In this document: piece after piece, positions 16,867 to 24,519 of the stretch | Numbering within the stretch: position 1 is the first letter of the stretch | Layout: every line of letters begins with the position of its first letter | Source: Aestuariimicrobium kwangyangense DSM 21549 | Lineage (GTDB): Bacteria > Actinomycetota > Actinomycetes > Propionibacteriales > Propionibacteriaceae | DNA length: 64,000 nt | NCBI RefSeq assembly: GCF_000421525.1 | Contig: NZ_ATXE01000004.1 | Coordinates: forward strand, 248,001-312,000 | Reading direction: 5' to 3' | Notes under the pieces: generated by a model | Databases searched by the model: none | What the model was told of the DNA's origin: nothing | What the model saw: the letters and a program-made list of their open reading frames with translations, nothing else | Position numbers and translations under genes: made by a program

Positions 16867-18609
16867 TCAGCGGGGGATGTTGCGCAGGTTCGACTTGGCC
16901 ATCGCGACCGCCTCACCGGCGCCACGATTGAGCACGATCTTGCTCATGGCCGTGGCGAACCCGAACAACTGCTCGCCCGTCACGCCCGGCGGCACCGACA
17001 GCGCGTTGGGATCGGTGATCACCTCGACCAGACTCGGCCCATGGTGCTTGAGCGCCTTGGCGAGTGCTTCGCGCACCTGACGGGGATCGTCCACCCGTTG
17101 CGCCTGGAAGCCGATCGCCTCACCCACCTTGGAGTAGTCGACCATCGGCACGTCGGTGCCGAAGTCGGGCAGGCCGTCGACCAACATCTCGAGCTTGACC
17201 ATGCCGAGGGTGGAGTTGTTGAAGACCACCACGGTGACCGGGAGGTCGTAGGCGGCCACCGCCACCAGCTCTCCGAGCAACATGGCCAGTCCGCCGTCAC
17301 CCGAGACCGAGATGACCTGTCGCCCGGGGTGCGACACGGCAGCGCCGATGGCGTGGGGCAGGGCGTTGGCCATCGACCCGTGCAGGAACGAGCCGATCAG
17401 GCGGCGGCGTCCGTTGGGATTGATGTAGCGGGCCGTCCAGACATTGCACATGCCGGTGTCGGCGGTGAAGATGGCGTCGTCGTCGGCCAGCTCGTCGAGG
17501 ATGGAGGCCACCCATTCCGGGTGGATGGGCTTGTGGCGCTCGACATTGCGGGTGTAGGCACCGACCGCCTTGGTCATCAACTTGTCGTGCCGCTTGAGCG
17601 TGGACTTGAGGAACCGGTCGTCCTTGCTGTCGACCAGGGGCAGCACCGACGTGACGGTCGGCAGCACGTCGGCGTGGATGGGAAGGTCGACCCCGGTGCG
17701 ACGACCCAACACCTCGCCGTGGCAGTCGACCTGCACGGTGGCCACGTCGGGCAGGAACTGCTCGTAGGGGAAGTCAGTTCCGAGCAGCAGCAGCAGGTCG
17801 GCCTCCTGCATGCCCTCGGCGGCCGCCCCGTAGCCGAGCAGCCCGGTCATGCCGACGTCGAACGGATTGTCGTACTGGATGAAGTCCTTGCCGCGCAGCG
17901 AGTGCCCGATGGGGGCGTTGAGCTTGGCCGCGAGGGCGATCACCTCGTCGTGGGCCCCTTCGACGCCGGCCCCGGCGAAGATCGCCACCTTCCTGGCCTT
18001 GTTGATCATGGTCACCAGTTCGTGGACGACCTCGTCACCAGGCACCAGTGTGGGACGCGCCGCCGGCACGTACTTGGGGGCGACGCCGACGCTGTCACGG
18101 TCGGCGAGATCGCCCGGGAGGGTGATCACCGATACCCCGCGCAGGGTGACGGCGTGGCGGATGGCCGATGCCACCACCCGGGGGGACTGCTGGGCGGACG
18201 AGATCATCTCGGAGTAGACCGAGCACTCGTTGAACAGTCGGTCGGGGTGGGTCTCCTGGAAATAGCTCATGCCGATCTGCTGGCTGGGGATGTGCGAGGC
18301 GATGGCGAGCACGGGGGCATGGCTGCGGTTGGCGTCGTAGAGACCGTTGATCAGGTGCAGGTTGCCGGGCCCGCAGGAGCCGGCGCACACGGCCAGTTCC
18401 CCCGTCAGTTGGGCATCCGCGGCCGCCGCGAAGGCGGCCGCCTCCTCGTGCCGCACGTGGATCCAGTCGATGCCGCCCTTCGCCGAACCGCCGGTGCGAC
18501 GCACGGCGTCGACCACCGGATTCAGTGAGTCACCGACGATGCCGTAGATGCGCCGCACCCCGGCCCCGACGAGTTGCTGCACGAGTTGGTCTGCAATCTT
18601 GGTCGCCAT
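16867..18609 (-). CDS. poxB: Pyruvate dehydrogenase (quinone)/pyruvate oxidase PoxB
   Basis: This thiamine-diphosphate and FAD enzyme decarboxylates pyruvate to acetate and passes electrons to the membrane quinone pool. The 580 residues match PoxB of Corynebacterium and Escherichia coli. The N-terminal ThDP half has the catalytic Glu in HVRHEEAAAFAAAADAQLTG. The FAD-binding middle domain carries GHSLRGKDFI and NPFDVGMTGLLGYGAA. The C-terminal ThDP/Mg motif is GDGGLAMLLGE...VVFNNSTLGMV. The C-terminal 25 residues could form the lipid-binding helix of this family. The ATG at 18609 is divergent from the PAP2 gene. Indolepyruvate or acetolactate-type activity is unlikely given the length and the C-terminus. 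Confidence 0.92.
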   Translation of the reverse strand: MATKIADQLVQQLVGAGVRRIYGIVGDSLNPVVDAVRRTGGSAKGGIDWIHVRHEEAAAFAAAADAQLTGELAVCAGSCGPGNLHLINGLYDANRSHAPVLAIASHIPSQQIGMSYFQETHPDRLFNECSVYSEMISSAQQSPRVVASAIRHAVTLRGVSVITLPGDLADRDSVGVAPKYVPAARPTLVPGDEVVHELVTMINKARKVAIFAGAGVEGAHDEVIALAAKLNAPIGHSLRGKDFIQYDNPFDVGMTGLLGYGAAAEGMQEADLLLLLGTDFPYEQFLPDVATVQVDCHGEVLGRRTGVDLPIHADVLPTVTSVLPLVDSKDDRFLKSTLKRHDKLMTKAVGAYTRNVERHKPIHPEWVASILDELADDDAIFTADTGMCNVWTARYINPNGRRRLIGSFLHGSMANALPHAIGAAVSHPGRQVISVSGDGGLAMLLGELVAVAAYDLPVTVVVFNNSTLGMVKLEMLVDGLPDFGTDVPMVDYSKVGEAIGFQAQRVDDPRQVREALAKALKHHGPSLVEVITDPNALSVPPGVTGEQLFGFATAMSKIVLNRGAGEAVAMAKSNLRNIPR

Positions 18610-18649
18610 GAGCCGATCCTAGGTTGCCCGTTCGGTCGATACTGGTGCG

Positions 18650-19552
18650 ATGGAGTTGACCAACCGGCCGTTCGAACAGTCCATCGGCGCACGTGACCTC
18701 ACCCATTGGCGCACCCCCATGGGCCGATGGCTCGCCCGGCTGGTGATGAGGGCCGGCCAGCTGACGACGTGGCGGCTGGTGGCATGGGCCCTGGCGATCG
18801 GCGGGACGGTGCTCGTCCTGGGACTCGTCTGGTTGGCCAGCGAGGTCTACGAGCAGATCAAGGGGGTCGGGGCCTTCTCGCCGCTCGACCAGCCGATGCT
18901 GCACTGGGCGGTGCACCACCGGCCCAGCGGCGTTGCCCAGGCAGTCACGTGGTTCACCGACATCGGCGGACCGATCGTCACCCCCGTCGTGGCCGTGGTG
19001 GCGCTGGGGCTGATGACCTGGAGGTGGCGCACCCCCACCCCGATCGTGCTTGGGCTGCTGGCCGGCGCCGGGTCGTTGGCGATCACGCTCGGCGGCAAGC
19101 TCTCGGTCGGACGAGCCCGTCCCCCCTTGGTCGACGCGGTGCCTCCCTACGAGCGATCCTTCAGCTTCCCCAGCGGGCACGCCACCAACGCGGTGGTGAT
19201 CGGAGGGATCATCGCGTACGTGCTGCTGACCCGTGCCAGCCGCAAGACGACGCGCGTGCTGATCATCGTGCTGGCCGTGCTCTACGCGGCGGCCATGGGG
19301 TTCAGCCGCGTCTACCTCGGCCACCACTGGGCCTCGGACGTGATGGCTGGATGGCTGATCGGGTCGGCATGGCTGGCGCTGGTGATCACCGCTCATCGCC
19401 TGCAACTGACCCATCACCGCTACCACGAGCAGGTCGCCGAACTCGAGCGGGACCAGGCCGAGAAGGATCGTCTGGAGAAGGAGGACGCCGGCAGGCGTCG
19501 GGCCGCCAAGGAAGGGGCCGGGAAGCACGGTCGCGACCAGGCCCGCGGCTAG
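18650..19552 (+). CDS. PAP2 family membrane phosphatase
   Basis: This is an integral-membrane acid phosphatase of 300 residues that removes phosphate from lipids such as phosphatidate or undecaprenyl diphosphate. The three PAP2 motifs are intact: KLSVGRARPP, FPSGHATN with the acid/base His, and SRVYLGHHWASD with the nucleophilic His. About six hydrophobic helices surround them. A charged tail of about 50 residues rich in Lys, Glu and Arg (from VAELERDQAEKD onward) probably forms a cytoplasmic helix. The ATG at 18650 gives an N-terminal cytoplasmic segment of about 40 residues. It is divergent from poxB across 40 bases. Confidence 0.9.
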   Translation: MELTNRPFEQSIGARDLTHWRTPMGRWLARLVMRAGQLTTWRLVAWALAIGGTVLVLGLVWLASEVYEQIKGVGAFSPLDQPMLHWAVHHRPSGVAQAVTWFTDIGGPIVTPVVAVVALGLMTWRWRTPTPIVLGLLAGAGSLAITLGGKLSVGRARPPLVDAVPPYERSFSFPSGHATNAVVIGGIIAYVLLTRASRKTTRVLIIVLAVLYAAAMGFSRVYLGHHWASDVMAGWLIGSAWLALVITAHRLQLTHHRYHEQVAELERDQAEKDRLEKEDAGRRRAAKEGAGKHGRDQARG

Positions 19553-19585
19553 CCAGGCTCGGGTTCGTGCAGGTCACTGAACCAA

Positions 19586-19666
19586 GGCGATCCAAAACCG
19601 TGCCGCGGCGATGAACGTGAGCCGCCACGTGCCACATCTGGCGGTCAACGACGGTTCTGGATCGCC
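19586..19666 (+). repeat. 80-bp element with 16-bp terminal inverted repeats (copy 1)
   Basis: The left end GGCGATCCAAAACCGT (19586-19601) is the reverse complement of the right end ACGGTTCTGGATCGCC (19651-19666) with one mismatch. An inner hairpin (CCGCCA at 19622-19627 with TGGCGG at 19639-19644) sits between. It aligns without gaps over its length to copy 2 at 20691-20770; the ends and an inner GCCGCCACG-like block are shared. It lies between the convergent PAP2 and DUF559-like genes and could also end transcription. No target-site duplication is visible. Confidence 0.75.
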
Positions 19667-19673
19667 CGCCCCG

Positions 19674-20567
19674 TCAGATGACCCGCACGCCGCGCTCGCG
19701 CTGGCGGTTGAGCAGGGCCAGGACCTCCCTCATCACCAGAGCGGGTTCGGTCCTGATGCGCGTGGGCGTCACGTAGATGACTCTCCAACCCGCGCCCTCC
19801 AGGGCGTTGTGGCGGCGATAGTCCATCGCAATGGCATGATCAGAGGAGTGCCACTCGTCACTGGCCACCTCCACGATCCTGCGAACTCTGACGAAGACCG
19901 CATCGCCGAAGTACGTGCTGCCGTCGATCAGCAAGCGGTGATTGCCCCGCCACCCACGCAGGCCCCACCTTCGAAACATGCGGTGCAACTCGAGTTCGGG
20001 GTGTGACCACGGGAACGACCTGAGCTCCAGCGCAAGCCGCTCCCACTCCTTCCTCAACCCGTACGGTGCGATCGCCGCCGCTGTGCGCAGGTCGGAGGGC
20101 TGGAAGACCCTGTCGCGGAAACCTCGGAATGCCAACTCCAGGTCGCCTCGCGTGCCCGACCAGAGAGCCCCCGCAGGCGGGGTCAACGTCCGAACCACGG
20201 TGTCGGACTGCAGTAGACCATCGGGCCATCGCATGCTCGAGAGGGTGACGCCAGCAGGAGCGGTCCGGTGGAGTCGGGGCAAGGTCGCCTCGACGTCGCT
20301 GATCGGGACGGATGGCCAGTGGGTCAGGCGCGCGGCAGACCGGCCGAGCAGGACCGCGTTCGGCTGCCACAGCGCGAGGGCACGAGTGAGGGTGGCAGGA
20401 TCGTCGGCCAGGGCTGACGCGACAACCACTCCCGGGAACGGTCGCTTGCACTCGCCGGACCTCACCAGGCGACGCGCCTGTTGGGCGAGGTGTGGCGCGT
20501 CAGCCAACCGCAGACAGCCCCCGCGCCGCCGCAACTCCGAGACGATCTCCGGTTCACGATTCACCAT
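19674..20567 (-). CDS. DUF559-like (restriction-endonuclease-fold) protein with AbiEi-like N-terminus
   Basis: This 297-residue protein has a winged-helix-like N-terminus (LRRRGGCLRLADAP...RRLVRSGECKRPFPGVVV), as in AbiEi-type antitoxins and the many actinobacterial DUF559 proteins. Its C-terminal domain resembles the Vsr/restriction-endonuclease fold. Likely active-site residues are in the segments LELHRMFRRWGL, YFGDAVFVRVRRIVEVASDEWH and RRHNALEGAGWRVIYVT. The first acidic position usually found as D in this fold appears as GDAVF here, so catalysis is possible but unproven. The ATG at 20567 was chosen as the first start. The gene is enclosed by two related palindromic repeats, described separately. 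No cognate toxin or antitoxin gene is adjacent. Confidence 0.72.
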   Translation of the reverse strand: MVNREPEIVSELRRRGGCLRLADAPHLAQQARRLVRSGECKRPFPGVVVASALADDPATLTRALALWQPNAVLLGRSAARLTHWPSVPISDVEATLPRLHRTAPAGVTLSSMRWPDGLLQSDTVVRTLTPPAGALWSGTRGDLELAFRGFRDRVFQPSDLRTAAAIAPYGLRKEWERLALELRSFPWSHPELELHRMFRRWGLRGWRGNHRLLIDGSTYFGDAVFVRVRRIVEVASDEWHSSDHAIAMDYRRHNALEGAGWRVIYVTPTRIRTEPALVMREVLALLNRQRERGVRVI

Positions 20568-20690
20568 GCCCCGACTGTGCGGATGAGAAGGGCCTCGTGC
20601 TCCGCGGGCGGCTCAGGCTGTGGACAGTGCCCCTGTGGGTGCCTCCCACCCAGGGCTTGACCTCCTTGTCGGTTCGTGTCCAGCCGGTGA

Positions 20691-20770
20691 TCGATCCAGA
20701 CCCGTGCCGTGGCGCGGTTTGTGGTCCGCCACGAGCAACAAATCCCGACCCATCACGGTTCTGGGTCGCG
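20691..20770 (+). repeat. 80-bp element with terminal inverted repeats (copy 2)
   Basis: The left end CGATCCAGACCCGTG (20692-20706) is inverted at the right as CACGGTTCTGGGTCGCG (20754-20770) with a few mismatches. A perfect inner 7-bp stem, CGTGGCG (20708-20714) with CGCCACG (20727-20733), is present. Copy 1 and copy 2 have the same length, spacing and orientation, so they are direct repeats about 1.1 kb apart that enclose the DUF559-like gene. A separate small hairpin (TGGGTG 20636-20641 with CACCCA 20647-20652) lies between copy 2 and that gene's start. Confidence 0.72.
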
Positions 20771-20783
20771 TAGCGTCCACCGC

Positions 20784-21497
20784 ATGCAGATCGAGACCTT
20801 CACCGCCGAGGTCAAGCGCGTTTTGTGCGTGGTGGCCCATCCCGACGACATGGAGTACGGCGCCTCAGCGGCGGTGGCACACTGGACGAACTCCGGCGCT
20901 CACGTCGCCTACCTGCTGCTCACCCACGGCGAGGCGGGTATGCAGCGCTCCCCGGACGAGGCGGCCCGGGTTCGTCCCGAGGAGCAACGCGCGGCCTGCG
21001 CCACCGTCGGGGTGGACCAACTCACCATCCTCGACCACCCCGATGGCGTGCTCGAGATGACACTCGACCTGCGCCGTGACATCGCGCGCGAGATCCGGCG
21101 GTTCGAACCGGACACCGTGCTGACGAGCACGTGGGACGTGGAACCGACGTGGGGAGGCCTCAACCAGGCCGACCACCGCGTCGCCGGGCTGAGCGTCGTC
21201 GACGCGATCGCTGCCGCAGGCAACAGGTGGATCTTCCCAGAACTGATCACCGAAGGCTTCCAGCCCCACGCGGTCACCCGGCTGATGGTCACCGGTTCCA
21301 CCCCCACGCACGCCGTGGTGGTCGACCGAGCCGACGTCGACCGCGCAGTGGCGTCCCTCCAGTGCCACACGGCCTATCTCGCAGACCTGCCGAACCACCC
21401 CGTGCCGTCGGAGTTCATCCCCGAGGCGCTGGCGGGTGCCGGGCAGATCGTCGGAGCCGACCATGCGGTCGCGTTCCGCGTCTTCGAGATGCGCTGA
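20784..21497 (+). CDS. PIG-L family deacetylase
   Basis: This zinc-dependent N-acetylglucosaminyl deacetylase-like enzyme has 237 residues. The metal-binding motif AHPDDMEYG is near residue 18, and a second His ligand is in GGLNQADHRVAG. Additional family segments are LLTHGEAGM and LDHPDGVLE. The family includes MshB and Mca of mycothiol metabolism, but this protein is shorter than MshB, so it is more likely a general LmbE-like deacetylase. The ATG at 20784 begins just after the palindromic repeat. The promoter must therefore lie in or before that repeat, which makes the element a potential regulator. Confidence 0.88.
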   Translation: MQIETFTAEVKRVLCVVAHPDDMEYGASAAVAHWTNSGAHVAYLLLTHGEAGMQRSPDEAARVRPEEQRAACATVGVDQLTILDHPDGVLEMTLDLRRDIAREIRRFEPDTVLTSTWDVEPTWGGLNQADHRVAGLSVVDAIAAAGNRWIFPELITEGFQPHAVTRLMVTGSTPTHAVVVDRADVDRAVASLQCHTAYLADLPNHPVPSEFIPEALAGAGQIVGADHAVAFRVFEMR

Positions 21498-21572
21498 CGA
21501 GTCGGCCATTCACCCGGCCGCCCCGTCGGATCGTCCATGTGTGACCTCTTTCACTCGACTAGCGTTGACGGC

Positions 21573-22445
21573 ATGACAGACACCATGGAGCAGCAGATCG
21601 TGCGGGGAATCTCGCAGGCAGAACTCGACCAGTTCAACCGCGACGGATACACGATCGCGCGGGGACTCTTCGATGCCGAAGAGATCGAGCGCTTCCGCGA
21701 GCACTACATGCAGCTCAATGCCGAGGGCACCCACGACGGCGACTACGCAGGGGTCGAGGGCGGTGGTGAGTTCGACCCGCTGAAGCAGTACCCCCGAATG
21801 ATCCACATGCACCGCTGGGACGACCTGTCGCGAGAGTTCCTGCTCGACCCGCGTGTGTTCGATGCACTCAACGCGCTGCTGGGCGGCGATCCGTACGCCG
21901 TTCAGACGATGCTCTACTTCAAGCCCCCGGGCGCTCGCGGTCAGGCGGTGCACCAGGACAACTTCTACCTGCGCGCCGAGCCCAGCACCTGTTGCGCGGC
22001 GTGGCTCGCGCTCGACGTGTGCGATGCCGACAACGGGGCCCTGATGGTGGTGCCGGGGTCGCAGACCTGGCCGCTGCTGTGCACGGTGAAGGCCGACACG
22101 TCCGCCTCGTTCACCGATGTGACGGTGCCGCTGCCAGACGGGGTCAGCCCGGTCACGATGACGATGCAGCCCGGCGACATGTTGTTCTTCAACGGTCAGG
22201 TGGTGCACGGCTCCACCCCCAACTCGACGGACGACCGGTTCCGCCGTTCGCTGATCGGCCACTACATCCAGGGCGACGCCGAGAAGGTGTCGAAGTTCTA
22301 CTCCCCCATGCTGCGCCGTGACGGGTCCGAGTACTCCATCGGCATCTCCGAGGGCGGCGGCTCGTGCGGGGTCTGGGTCGACCGCGACGGCGTTCCCGTG
22401 ATCGAGGACCAGGGCCTGGAGGGCAACAAGCTCGAGCACGAGTGA
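21573..22445 (+). CDS. Phytanoyl-CoA dioxygenase (PhyH) family protein
   Basis: This Fe(II)/2-oxoglutarate-dependent oxygenase of 290 residues has the double-stranded beta-helix fold. The metal triad is visible as His and Asp in VHQDNFYLRAE, and the distal His in QVVHGSTPN. The 2-oxoglutarate-binding Arg is probably in RFRRSLIGHY. Typical family text includes ALMVVPGSQTW and MTMQPGDMLFFNG. The start is ATG 21573, with a second ATG at 21585. The substrate is unknown; bacterial members hydroxylate small molecules, including ectoine-like compounds and secondary metabolites. It has no clear operon partner. Confidence 0.88.
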   Translation: MTDTMEQQIVRGISQAELDQFNRDGYTIARGLFDAEEIERFREHYMQLNAEGTHDGDYAGVEGGGEFDPLKQYPRMIHMHRWDDLSREFLLDPRVFDALNALLGGDPYAVQTMLYFKPPGARGQAVHQDNFYLRAEPSTCCAAWLALDVCDADNGALMVVPGSQTWPLLCTVKADTSASFTDVTVPLPDGVSPVTMTMQPGDMLFFNGQVVHGSTPNSTDDRFRRSLIGHYIQGDAEKVSKFYSPMLRRDGSEYSIGISEGGGSCGVWVDRDGVPVIEDQGLEGNKLEHE

Positions 22446-22505
22446 GGCTTCATCCTCTGGCGAACGGACGAGAGTGGCCCCGTCGACCCCGCGTAGCCTC
22501 ACAGC

Positions 22506-22991
22506 ATGAGCCTTTACGACATCCCCCTCACCCGCCTCTCGGGTGAGCCGACCAGCCTGGCCGACTACTCCGGACGGGTGCTGCTGCTGGTCAACGTTGC
22601 CTCGAAGTGCGGGCTGACCCCTCAGTACGGGGCGCTGGAGAAGTTGCAGGAGGAGTACGCCGACCGCGGTCTCACCGTGGTCGGCTTCCCCTGCAACCAG
22701 TTCGGTGGGCAGGAGCCGGGCACTGCGGAGGAGATCGAGGAGTTCTGCTCGCTCACCTACGGCGTGACCTTCCCGATGATGAGCAAGATCGAGGTCAACG
22801 GCCCAGACCGTCATCCCGTCTACCAGGTGCTCACCGAGACCAAAGACGCCGAGGGCGAGGCCGGCGACATCCAGTGGAACTTCGAGAAGTTCCTAGTCAG
22901 CAGGTCAGGTGACGTGGTCGCGCGCTTCCGTCCCGGCACCACCCCGGACGACCCGGCCGTGGTGACGGCGGTCGAGGCGCAACTCGGCTGA
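22506..22991 (+). CDS. Glutathione peroxidase family thiol peroxidase
   Basis: This is a thioredoxin-fold peroxidase of 161 residues that reduces hydroperoxides. The peroxidatic Cys35 is in NVASKCGLTPQY. The conserved Gln is in FPCNQFGGQEPG, which also holds a possible second Cys, and the Trp-Asn pair is in IQWNFEKFLV. It has Cys rather than selenocysteine and lacks the tetramerisation loop of animal enzymes, so it probably uses thioredoxin or mycoredoxin instead of glutathione. The ATG at 22506 fits the family start exactly. Confidence 0.93.
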   Translation: MSLYDIPLTRLSGEPTSLADYSGRVLLLVNVASKCGLTPQYGALEKLQEEYADRGLTVVGFPCNQFGGQEPGTAEEIEEFCSLTYGVTFPMMSKIEVNGPDRHPVYQVLTETKDAEGEAGDIQWNFEKFLVSRSGDVVARFRPGTTPDDPAVVTAVEAQLG

Positions 22992-23014
22992 CCCCGGCCC
23001 TCCCTGCCGGAGAC

Positions 23015-23662
23015 TCACGCTGCCTGGGTAGCGGGGATTCGGAGCCCCTTGGCGACCAGCCAGACGGCCCACGAGATCTCCCACGCGAACACCGGGACCG
23101 CCGCTGCCGCCGCTTGCGGCAGCCCGAACATGACTGCCAGGTTCGCGAGCCCCACCAGTGGACCCCCGACAATCCCGAGCGCAGCGATCCATCGGGGCGC
23201 CAACCGGGTGCGCCACAACCACCCAGCCAGCAGCGCCGTGTGGAAGGGAACCATCAGTCCGGGCCCGACCAGGAACGTCCAACCGTGCACTGCCTTCAAC
23301 GCAGTGCTGATCTCGGACGACAGCGGGGGCGCGGCGGTGGTGGCCGGTAGTGCCACGATCGGGAGCAGCACCACCACGCCGACCAGGATCACCGACGCCT
23401 CCAACGTTCGCAGCGCCAGATAGCCGGCGCCGACCACGGACGACCGCCGACGCAACAGGGCGAAGATGGTGATGCCCGTGCCGGTCACGCCAAGAGCCAG
23501 CAGGATCTCGAGCGCTGCACCGAGGAGCACGCTGGTTCGTCCGGCGAGGGCCTCAGTCGGGTCGGTCGTCGATCCCCCGTAGAGGAACACGGCGGCCACC
23601 GAGGTCACGTGGGTGAGGAAGTACAGCAGACCGGTCAGAACCTCAAGGCGTCGCGATGGCAT
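23015..23662 (-). CDS. DUF4386-like membrane protein
   Basis: This 215-residue protein has about six transmembrane helices and the arrangement of DUF4386 family proteins. Recognisable segments are LTGLLYFLTHVTSVAAVFLYG, GALLEILLALGVTGT-like helix two, LRTLEASVILVGVVVLLPI and HGWTFLVGPGLMVPFHTALLAGWLW. Function is unknown. The ATG at 23662 has a GGGAGA ribosome binding site. It is divergent from a TetR-type regulator, and two operator-like palindromes lie between them, so it is very likely the regulator's target. Confidence 0.82.
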   Translation of the reverse strand: MPSRRLEVLTGLLYFLTHVTSVAAVFLYGGSTTDPTEALAGRTSVLLGAALEILLALGVTGTGITIFALLRRRSSVVGAGYLALRTLEASVILVGVVVLLPIVALPATTAAPPLSSEISTALKAVHGWTFLVGPGLMVPFHTALLAGWLWRTRLAPRWIAALGIVGGPLVGLANLAVMFGLPQAAAAAVPVFAWEISWAVWLVAKGLRIPATQAA

Positions 23663-23683
23663 GGTGTCTCCCTGTGCGTGTCG

Positions 23684-23700
23684 GGTGTACGGCGTACACC
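23684..23700. promoter_or_regulatory. Operator-like perfect palindrome, site 1
   Basis: The 17-base sequence GGTGTACG-G-CGTACACC is a perfect palindrome around one central base. It lies 22 bases upstream of the DUF4386 start codon and in the intergenic region shared with the divergent TetR gene. The length and symmetry fit a TetR-family dimer site. Binding is inferred from position. Confidence 0.7.
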
Positions 23701-23718
23701 TTTGATGGATCGAGGGTA

Positions 23719-23735
23719 GGTGTACGGTGTCCACC
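23719..23735. promoter_or_regulatory. Operator-like palindrome, site 2
   Basis: GGTGTACG-G-TGTCCACC repeats site 1, with the left half identical and two mismatches in the right half. The centres of the two sites are 35 bases apart. It lies 63 bases upstream of the TetR start and could serve autoregulation. Confidence 0.62.
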
Positions 23736-23798
23736 ACGTCAACAGCCATCTGGCTGCAGTCCCATCGCGCATGTCGCCCCCAGGAGACAGAGAGCACC

Positions 23799-24446
23799 AT
23801 GCCCACCCCACGCGTCCCCCTCACCCGATCCCGCGTGCTCGCGTCCGCCATCACGCTGGCTGACGCCGAGGGACTCGAGGCCGTCAGCATGCGCCGGCTC
23901 GCGGAGACGCTGTCGGTCGTCCCCATGGCCCTCTACAAGCACGTCGCCGACAAGGAAGACCTGGTCAACGGCATGGTCGACACCGTCATCGAGGTATTTA
24001 CGGCGTCGGAGCCTGCCTCCGATGACTGGCAAGGCGTGGTCAGAGAGCGGACGATGGCTGCCCGCGCCGCGGTGCTGGCACACCCGTGGCTGCGCCGCGC
24101 GATCGAGACGCGCACCACCCGGACGATCGCAGTGCTCAGACACATGGAGGCACTGACCTCGGCGATGTTGGCCGGCGGGATGGACGCGAATCTGGTGCAC
24201 CACGCCATGCACACACTCGGGAACCGCATCTGGGGGTTCAGCCCTGAGATGTTCGACGAGACCCGTCAACCCACGTCCAAGCAGGCCGGGCCACCACCTG
24301 ACCCCTCGGAGTTCCCGGGCATCATGGCGGTGGCCATGGACGCGCAGGAGCGGCGTCCCGGAAAGGGGTGCGACGAGGAATTCGAATTCGAGTTCGCCCT
24401 CACCCTGATCCTTGATGGAGTTGCGCGGCTGGCTGCGACCGAATGA
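23799..24446 (+). CDS. TetR/AcrR family transcriptional regulator
   Basis: This 215-residue repressor has an N-terminal helix-turn-helix: VLASAITLADAEGLEAVSMRRLAETLSVVPMALYKHVADKEDLVNGM (motif spread over about residues 14-60; recognition helix around SVVPMALYKHV). Its C-terminal ligand domain belongs to the TetR_C class (WLRRAIETRTTRT, HTLGNRIWGFSPE, FEFALTLILDGV). The ATG at 23799 follows an AGGAGA ribosome binding site. It probably represses itself and the divergent DUF4386 gene through the two palindromes between them. The ligand is unknown. Confidence 0.92.
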   Translation: MPTPRVPLTRSRVLASAITLADAEGLEAVSMRRLAETLSVVPMALYKHVADKEDLVNGMVDTVIEVFTASEPASDDWQGVVRERTMAARAAVLAHPWLRRAIETRTTRTIAVLRHMEALTSAMLAGGMDANLVHHAMHTLGNRIWGFSPEMFDETRQPTSKQAGPPPDPSEFPGIMAVAMDAQERRPGKGCDEEFEFEFALTLILDGVARLAATE

Positions 24447-24519
24447 TGGCTGCCATGCGGCGGTGATTCGAGTCTCCTGTGCCACAGAAAATGTCAGAGG
24501 CTGCGCGCAGAATGAGGTC

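Noticed and set aside
16801-18528. A long open frame opposite poxB, and similar ones opposite clpC (35531-37330), ftsH (46998-48785) and tilS/DUF2342 (51219-54032)
   Set aside because: These are antisense frames kept open by high GC content. Their translations are rich in Gly, His, Arg and Val without domain motifs, and they lie over well-supported genes.
19674-20567. AbiE-type toxin-antitoxin pair
   Set aside because: The N-terminus resembles AbiEi antitoxins, but there is no AbiEii nucleotidyltransferase gene next to it.
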